Of a stretch of 10,611 nucleotides of DNA, positions 6,005-10,611 are shown piece by piece. A model generated the notes under the pieces. That model did not search any database, was not told where the DNA came from, and was given only the letters and a program-made list of their open reading frames with translations. The stretch spans positions 1 to 10,611 of the forward strand of contig JBCBZK010000124.1 of assembly GCA_039815365.1 (NCBI GenBank). Direction: 5' to 3'. Numbering within the stretch: position 1 is the first letter of the stretch; every line of letters starts with the position of its first letter. The translations under genes and the position numbers were made by a program. The stretch comes from CALBPI01 sp039815365 (GTDB taxonomy: Bacteria > Pseudomonadota > Gammaproteobacteria > Steroidobacterales > Woeseiaceae).

Positions 6005-6598
6005 ATGTCCAATTCGAACCCAAGAAAATTGATCGTTGCGATTAGCGGCGCATCTGGGGCCATCTACGGTGTTGAGCTATTGCGACAGATTGCATTGCGC
6101 GACGACATTGAATCGCATCTCGTGGTGTCCGCATCGGGATATTTGACCGCAGCAACGGAGCTTGGCATTGATCGCCCATCGCTTGAGGCATTGGCTGACG
6201 TGCATCACTCGGATCGCAATGTCGGTGCATGCATTGCGAGCGGCTCGTTCGAAACAACTGCTATGGTCATTGCGCCGTGCTCGATGAAGACGTTGGGTAA
6301 TATCGCCAATGGCATCGGTGGTAGCTTGATGGCGCGTGCTGCTGACGTCGTATTAAAGGAGCGGCGCCGGCTCGTTCTTGTTGCTCGCGAAACGCCATTG
6401 AATCTTGCGCATTTGCGAAACATGGCGTCGGTGACCGAAATGGGCGGCATTGTGTATCCGCCAGTGCCGGCATTTTACTCAGCGCCGGCGGATATCGAAA
6501 CGATGGTTCGCGAGACTGTCGGGCGGGTTTTGTCGCTGTGCCATGTTGACAACACACTCTATGCGCCATGGGAAGGCATCTCACAGAAACAAACGTGA
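6005..6598 (+). CDS. ubiX: UbiX/Pad1-type flavin prenyltransferase
   Basis: The protein has 197 residues. UbiX joins a dimethylallyl group to reduced FMN, giving the prenylated FMN cofactor of UbiD-family (de)carboxylases; in many bacteria this serves ubiquinone synthesis. Family motifs run the whole length: SGASGAIYGVELL (14-26), IAPCSMKTLGNIANG (89-103), RAADVVLKERRRLVL (111-125), RETPLNLAHLRNM (128-140) and PPVPAFY (152-158). Residues important in Pseudomonas UbiX, as I recall them (R122, K129, R139, E140, Y169, W200), align here at a constant offset of 11 as R111, K118, R128, E129, Y158 and W189, so the enzyme looks intact. The ATG at 6005 has no good Shine-Dalgarno. No ubiD is in the window. 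A 66-base gap with no clear terminator separates it from the next gene. Confidence 0.94.
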   Translation: MSNSNPRKLIVAISGASGAIYGVELLRQIALRDDIESHLVVSASGYLTAATELGIDRPSLEALADVHHSDRNVGACIASGSFETTAMVIAPCSMKTLGNIANGIGGSLMARAADVVLKERRRLVLVARETPLNLAHLRNMASVTEMGGIVYPPVPAFYSAPADIETMVRETVGRVLSLCHVDNTLYAPWEGISQKQT

Positions 6599-6664
6599 CT
6601 TAGGGCAACGAAAAGTGTCCAAAGGTGTTGAATACTATCGAGTACTTTCCTACCAGCGTTTGCT

Positions 6665-7750
6665 ATGACCCACCGACAATCCACTACAGAGCCTGCAGCG
6701 TCGACGCCGCGAGCCAAGGTCAGCGATTCCTATAGCGTGACGCTAGGCGATCCCGTCGAGGACCGCGCAGACATACTGCGCCTGTGGCAGCTTCTACCCA
6801 GCGATCAGCCGCCCGGCGTCGAAAAGTTGGAATGGCTGTATATAGGAAGCCCGGCCGCCGCTGGTACGATTTACTTTCTAAACTACATCCCAGACGGGCG
6901 TCGCGTTGGCGTTGTCTGTCTTGGTCGCCGCGACTTCTTGCATGCTGGCCAACGCGTTGAAGGTGTGGTGTTCGGGGATTTTTCAATTGAGCCAGCGCAC
7001 AGGAGCCTGGGTCCTGCGTTGTTGTTCCAGAAGCAGTTCCTGAAATTGGCGAGCGAACGATTCCCGGTGGTCTATGGTTTTCCGAACACGCTGTCCGGCT
7101 CCGTTCGTGTATTCGGTGGACACAAGCTGAATGCGACGATCGTCCAGTTGACGTTGCCGTTGAGTGCGAACAGCGTGGTGAATCGCTTTGGCGGCCCTCG
7201 TTTCTTACGACGCGTTATCAATCGCGTATCGAATGTACTACTGCGCACGCTTGCGCGCGCGCGGCTACGCAGTGTCGCGTCAAGATATCGAATCGTACGG
7301 GCCGATGACGATTTTATCGATACGCTGTGGGCGCGCGCGGATGCGTTGGGGCACCCGGTAGGCGTGCGCGATGCGAAGACCGTGCGATGGCGGTTGCGAC
7401 AATTACCAGGTCAGCAATTCGACGTGGTGGGCTTTCGGCGCGATGATGCTGGTGCGGCGGGGTATCTTGCCTATCGCTGGGAAGACCAGCGCACCTTGCG
7501 TATCGTTGATCATCTTGTCAGCGCCGATGAATATCTGCCAGGCATGTTAGCTCGGCTGGTTCTGGAGCATGGCACGGCAGCGCGTGCGATCACCGTCAAA
7601 CTACACGCCAACGCGACGTCCAAGATCGCGGCAGTGAAGCAGTTGGGTTTCGCCGAGCGCAAGCGAGCCGATCACTTCGTCAGTGTCGCAGACGACCAAC
7701 CTTTCTCGGCGAATGATATGCGCTTGACGATGTTCGACAATGATGCGTGA
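6665..7750 (+). CDS. GNAT-like acyltransferase, probably two GNAT-type halves
   Basis: The protein has 361 residues, about twice a single GNAT domain, and is presumably cytoplasmic. The N-terminal half (about 24-165) holds a strand then helix with GDFSIEPAHRSLGPALLFQKQ (104-124). This resembles GNAT motif A, in which the R/Q-x-x-G-x-A loop grips the acyl-CoA pyrophosphate; here it reads HRSLGPA. The C-terminal half (about 207-347) has a GNAT- or FemAB-like run: TVRWRLRQLPGQQFDVVGF, AGYLAYRW, TLRIVDHLVS and KQLGFAERK. A basic stretch joins them (RFLRRVINRVSNVLLRTLARARLR, about 178-201). Substrate unknown; transfer of an acyl group to an amine or hydroxyl is inferred from the fold. The stop lies three bases before the hydrolase start, so the two are very probably co-translated. 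The ATG lacks a clear ribosome site. Confidence 0.72.
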   Translation: MTHRQSTTEPAASTPRAKVSDSYSVTLGDPVEDRADILRLWQLLPSDQPPGVEKLEWLYIGSPAAAGTIYFLNYIPDGRRVGVVCLGRRDFLHAGQRVEGVVFGDFSIEPAHRSLGPALLFQKQFLKLASERFPVVYGFPNTLSGSVRVFGGHKLNATIVQLTLPLSANSVVNRFGGPRFLRRVINRVSNVLLRTLARARLRSVASRYRIVRADDDFIDTLWARADALGHPVGVRDAKTVRWRLRQLPGQQFDVVGFRRDDAGAAGYLAYRWEDQRTLRIVDHLVSADEYLPGMLARLVLEHGTAARAITVKLHANATSKIAAVKQLGFAERKRADHFVSVADDQPFSANDMRLTMFDNDA

Positions 7751-7753
7751 CGT

Positions 7754-8566
7754 ATGACGGTCACTGTAGTCAATGCTGCGGGCGGTGACGGTTATCCGCT
7801 GCATGTGCATGTATACGAAGCAGTAGGACCGCGTCTTGCCTCGCTCGTGTTGTTGCACGGCGTCGTGAGTCATGCCGAATGGCTCGCGCCCATTGCCCGC
7901 CAACTGGCGGCAGCTGGCGTGCAGGTTGTGTGTCCGGACCGTCGCGGGGCAGGGCACAATACATCGGCGCGCGGTGATGCTCCCGATTCGCAGGTATTGA
8001 TCGATGACGTGGTGCGTATTGTAGACGCCTGTGTCGACAAGAGCGTGCCACTGCATCTGGGGGGATTCTGCTGGGGTGCGACGTACATGATCAACGTGCT
8101 GGAACAGGATCGACTTGCGGCGGAATCACTCGTCATGATTGCGCCGTCGATTTTCCCGGCGTCCGACATTGGTGGCGCGCAACTGGTAGTCGGTGACAGC
8201 AGCGATGCCAGTGAAATTCCCAACGTACCGATTGACCGCTTTACGAGCGGGCCTGCCTATGCGGAGTTCATCATGCCCGATACGAGACGCACGCACTATG
8301 TATCGCCACGATTTAACGGCATATTGGTCGCGATGAATCGCTTGCTCGCGCCGCGCTGGGCGAAACTCAAGATGCCGACGCTGATGGTGCTGGCAGACGA
8401 GGATCGGTTGTCAGACAGCGCAAAACATGAGCGGGCGTTTGCATCGTTACGTGTGGCCAACAAACAGTGTGTAACGCTGGCTGGGCAGCATGGTTTGCAG
8501 TTCGACGCGCCGGACGAGACAGCACAGACGGTGATCGAATGGGTGCTGGGCTCGCACAAGGCTTGA
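7754..8566 (+). CDS. Alpha/beta hydrolase with a Cys nucleophile elbow
   Basis: The protein has 270 residues, a normal single-domain length, with no signal peptide. The fold is shown by LVLLHGVVSHAEW (31-43; HG oxyanion segment), VVCPDRRGAGHN (58-69), the nucleophile elbow LGGFCWGATYM (102-112), and MPTLMVLADEDRLSD (207-221). It ends with AGQHGLQFD (243-251). The likely triad is Cys106, Asp215 or Asp217, and His246. The elbow reads G-F-C-W-G, not the usual G-x-S-x-G. A Cys here is known in dienelactone hydrolases and some thioesterase-like members. A cap region with DRFTSGPAYAEF and THYVSPRFNG (161-190) may shape the substrate pocket. It follows the GNAT gene by three bases. Hydrolysis or transfer of an ester or thioester is inferred; the substrate is not known. 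Confidence 0.85.
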   Translation: MTVTVVNAAGGDGYPLHVHVYEAVGPRLASLVLLHGVVSHAEWLAPIARQLAAAGVQVVCPDRRGAGHNTSARGDAPDSQVLIDDVVRIVDACVDKSVPLHLGGFCWGATYMINVLEQDRLAAESLVMIAPSIFPASDIGGAQLVVGDSSDASEIPNVPIDRFTSGPAYAEFIMPDTRRTHYVSPRFNGILVAMNRLLAPRWAKLKMPTLMVLADEDRLSDSAKHERAFASLRVANKQCVTLAGQHGLQFDAPDETAQTVIEWVLGSHKA

Positions 8567-8581
8567 TGAAAAACAAAAGGT

Positions 8582-8632
8582 GATGTGCGTCGTCGCGCAT
8601 CCGAACGAACAATCACTCACTCGACTAGTGAG
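8582..8632 (+). other. Two hairpins in the leader of the methyltransferase gene
   Basis: GATGTGCG (8582-8589) pairs with CGCGCATC (8594-8601) around a TCGT loop, with one G-T pair. CTCACT (8616-8621) pairs with AGTGAG (8627-8632) around a 5-base loop, ending two bases before the ATG at 8635. Neither is followed by a T tract, so a terminator is unlikely. The second would mask the bases just before the ATG and could affect which start is used. Confidence 0.45.
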
Positions 8633-8634
8633 AC

Positions 8635-9825
8635 ATGGAAAAGGAACACGCAGTGTCACAACAAGAATTAGCCAAACAGTTCAGTGATTGGTGTCGACGC
8701 GAAGTATTCTCCGATGAAGTCATCGCAGCATCCTCGCTGTTACAAAAGGCACTCGACTGGCATTTGCTGGAAATTTTCGGGCGTCTTGATCTTGATCAGC
8801 ATTTAGCGGACGCCACCACGCCACAGGCGCTCGCTCAGGCGCTCGGCTACGTTGAGAGCGCGGACATCACGATGGAAGCGATTCTTGACAGACTTGCGGC
8901 TAAGTTTGATTTCGTAGAGCGTACAACGATCGGTGACGTACCACATTTTCGTGCAGTAGGTCGCGCGCCTGAATTGGACTATACGCTGGACGAGCTGCGT
9001 GCGGGTATGAAAGCACTCGGCGAGTCGTTTGTTGCGCCGCTGGAGTTTCTTCAGTTCGGCTCCGATGTGTTTGAAAAAGCGCTCGGCGAAGATCCTGACT
9101 TGCTGGACAAAATCTTGTCCGGACGTGAGTCGGAATATCAGCAAATGTGGTTCCGGGCGACGAACACAGACCCGTTACAGAACGTGCATGGGATCATGGG
9201 CGCGAAAGCGATCGATCTGCTCATGCCAAAAGGTCGTATTCTGGAAATCGGCGGTGGCACCGGCAACGGCATTCGCAATCTGCTGAAACATCTTGCCGCC
9301 AAAGACGAGCTCGACCGCGTTGAGCACTACCATTTCACTGACATCAGTCAGAAATTTATCATGTCGACGCGTCGCGAGATTCGCAGCGACTACCCCGATG
9401 TCAGTACGGACTGGCGGTTTGCAGATTTGAATGAGCCATTGGCCGATCAGCGCGTGCCTCAGGGTGAGTTTGACTTGATCTACGCCGTTAACGCGGCGCA
9501 CGTGGCAAAAGACATTGTGGCGTTCTTGAAAAGTTGCAAAGCAACGTTGAAACCCGGCGGCCGCGTATTATTCGCGGAGCGTATCCGGTTGACCGAGCGT
9601 GACATGGCACCGCGTGAGCTGTCTTTGAATCTATCGGTTTATCATCGAACTGCAGCGATTCGCAACAACGATTACCGCCCGGTGCACTGCTACCTTGCGC
9701 CGCAAAACTGGTTACGTGTTTTCGAGCTCGCGGGTTTCAGCGATGCGGCGGTTTGGCCCGATATCGACGCGCTAGACGCATCATTCCCGGACCAATACGC
9801 TGCGATCGTGACGGCGGTGGCGTAA
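8635..9825 (+). CDS. Class I SAM-dependent methyltransferase with N-terminal accessory domain
   Basis: The protein has 396 residues. The catalytic Rossmann domain (about 185-396) shows motif I LEIGGGTGNG (203-212), FTDIS (234-238), FADLNEPL (262-269) and FDLIYAVNAAHVAKD (279-293). LKPGGRVLFAE (305-315) and a C-terminal strand pair complete it. The N-terminal 180 residues are mostly helical with a winged-helix flavour (LLQKALDWHLLEIFGRL... ADITMEAILDRLAAKF). This recalls the dimerisation part of small-molecule O-methyltransferases, or C-methyltransferases of polyketide pathways. The region YLAPQNWLRVFELAGFSDA (about 353-371) also fits that group. The start is uncertain: ATG at 8635 gives MEKEHAVSQQ, while GTG at 8653 (MSQQELAKQF) has AAGGA seven bases upstream and is plausible. 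It lies 68 bases after the hydrolase and overlaps the flavoprotein start by one base. The acceptor is unknown. Confidence 0.86.
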   Translation: MEKEHAVSQQELAKQFSDWCRREVFSDEVIAASSLLQKALDWHLLEIFGRLDLDQHLADATTPQALAQALGYVESADITMEAILDRLAAKFDFVERTTIGDVPHFRAVGRAPELDYTLDELRAGMKALGESFVAPLEFLQFGSDVFEKALGEDPDLLDKILSGRESEYQQMWFRATNTDPLQNVHGIMGAKAIDLLMPKGRILEIGGGTGNGIRNLLKHLAAKDELDRVEHYHFTDISQKFIMSTRREIRSDYPDVSTDWRFADLNEPLADQRVPQGEFDLIYAVNAAHVAKDIVAFLKSCKATLKPGGRVLFAERIRLTERDMAPRELSLNLSVYHRTAAIRNNDYRPVHCYLAPQNWLRVFELAGFSDAAVWPDIDALDASFPDQYAAIVTAVA

Positions 9826-10611
9826 TGAGTCTGAAGCGATACAACACCGATGTGCTGGTCGTCGGTGGCGGTGGGGCCGCGACCGCAGCGACCATTGCTG
9901 CACACGACGCAGGCGCACGCACAATGCTGGCGGTCAAAGGACGTTTCGGCATTCCAGGCGTTCGCGGCGCAGGCGCGACGTCGAATCCGATTGGCGACTT
10001 CTGGACGATTAGAACCGTAGGGCCCAAAGGCGGTCTCTTCAATCCGCCGGATGCTGTGCACGCAGATATGTTGCAGTCAGGGCTTGGCATGGCCGATCCA
10101 GCGTTGTGCCGGATTTTCGTTGATGAAGTGTCCGAAGCGGTCAAGCGTCTGCAGTCCATGGGAATGCGTTTCCAAAGCAAGATGCTGGCGACGATGGAAG
10201 GTCATAAAAGCGATTTGAAAACGAATCGCATTGTCGCGGTACAAAAGGCCATTATTGAAGGCACCAATACGCAAGTGCTTGAGCACGCCAACCTTACCGA
10301 CCTGGTCGTCGACGGTGGGCGTTGTATTGGCGCTGTCGGTGTGGACGACGACGGTGAGCCGTTCGTGGTCGAGGCACGTGCGGTGATTATCGCAACGGGC
10401 GGCGTCGGGCAGTTGTTTAAGTACAGCTTTAACCCCCCGGGTAATACCGGAGATGGTTACGCAATGGCAGCTCGCGCTGGTGCCGATCTATTCAACATGG
10501 AGTTCATGCAGCAAGGGCTTGCGACAACATGGCCGCAGCAAGCGATTGTGATGTTGTACGAGATGGAAGAGCCGTATCGGTTGTTGAACAGCCGTGGAGA
10601 GGCGTTCCTCA
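9825..10611 (+). CDS. Fumarate-reductase/succinate-dehydrogenase-type FAD flavoprotein (3' end beyond window)
   Basis: Its start ATG shares the last A of the methyltransferase stop (TAATG), so translation is coupled. The frame is open to the window edge, giving 262 residues without a stop. The N terminus has the FAD Rossmann motif DVLVVGGGGAATAATIAAHDAGA (9-31). Later come IIATGGVGQLFKYS (188-201), NPPGNTGDGYAMAARAGADL (203-222) and MEFMQ (225-229), which mark the FrdA/SdhA/aspartate-oxidase family. There are two departures. The His that carries covalent FAD in SdhA/FrdA ('RSHT') is absent; here the segment reads GVRGAGATSNP. Also, Q-[FY]-H-P-T after MEF is replaced by QQGLATTWP, removing a conserved substrate-binding His. 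An oxidoreductase on a substrate other than succinate or fumarate is inferred. No iron-sulfur or membrane-anchor partner is seen. Confidence 0.88.
   Translation, partial: MSLKRYNTDVLVVGGGGAATAATIAAHDAGARTMLAVKGRFGIPGVRGAGATSNPIGDFWTIRTVGPKGGLFNPPDAVHADMLQSGLGMADPALCRIFVDEVSEAVKRLQSMGMRFQSKMLATMEGHKSDLKTNRIVAVQKAIIEGTNTQVLEHANLTDLVVDGGRCIGAVGVDDDGEPFVVEARAVIIATGGVGQLFKYSFNPPGNTGDGYAMAARAGADLFNMEFMQQGLATTWPQQAIVMLYEMEEPYRLLNSRGEAFL

Noticed and set aside
6599..6664. Possible terminator or promoter between the UbiX-like and GNAT genes
   Set aside because: No stable stem with T tract and no convincing -35/-10 pair was found; co-transcription remains possible but is not shown.
7601..8056. 151-residue minus-strand frame across the GNAT/hydrolase junction
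   Set aside because: It is antisense to two genes with clear family motifs and has no recognisable domain of its own.
8582..8601. 8-bp hairpin after the hydrolase gene as an intrinsic terminator
   Set aside because: No T run follows the stem on the coding strand, and the next gene is only 34 bases on in the same direction.

Overview
The window is gene-dense, has moderate G+C (mid-50s % by eye) and looks like a chromosomal segment of a Gram-negative proteobacterium. A gammaproteobacterium is my best guess. The signs are the tail of a TonB-dependent receptor ending in Phe, a lipoprotein with a lipobox suited to the outer membrane, and a UbiX-type flavin prenyltransferase. There are no tRNAs, rRNAs, insertion sequences or CRISPR arrays, and no gene-free stretch exceeds about 215 bases.

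Left part (1-3050). The last 22 codons of a probable TonB-dependent receptor end at 71, followed by a strong intrinsic terminator. A minus-strand pair follows: a MarR-family regulator (686-1171) and a small three-helix membrane protein (343-666) whose 3' end contains a run of ten G. Diverging from the regulator are a membrane-anchored SRPBCC protein (1254-1814) and, 6 bases on, a DUF1905 + YdeI/OmdA-like protein (1821-2333). A lipocalin-like DUF1579-type protein (2464-2925) follows on the same strand. The regulator/SRPBCC intergenic region has a promoter-like TTGACA...CAATAT with the palindrome CTTG-N5-CAAG in its spacer, which suggests a MarR-controlled divergon.

Middle (3051-5867, minus strand). 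One 938-residue lipoprotein carries ten tandem PASTA repeats of about 68 residues and a C-terminal beta-sandwich-like domain. It converges on the DUF1579-type gene across a perfect 12-bp hairpin.

Right part (6005-end, plus strand). The order is UbiX-like prenyltransferase, GNAT-like acyltransferase, alpha/beta hydrolase with a Cys in the nucleophile elbow, class I methyltransferase, and a fumarate-reductase-type flavoprotein that runs off the window. GNAT and hydrolase are 3 bases apart, and methyltransferase and flavoprotein share one base (TAATG). This resembles an operon for making or tailoring a small molecule. The flavoprotein lacks the Q-[FY]-H-P-T His of succinate/fumarate enzymes, so its substrate is probably something else. 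The combination is the best candidate in the window for an undescribed pathway, but that is inference from gene order and domain types.
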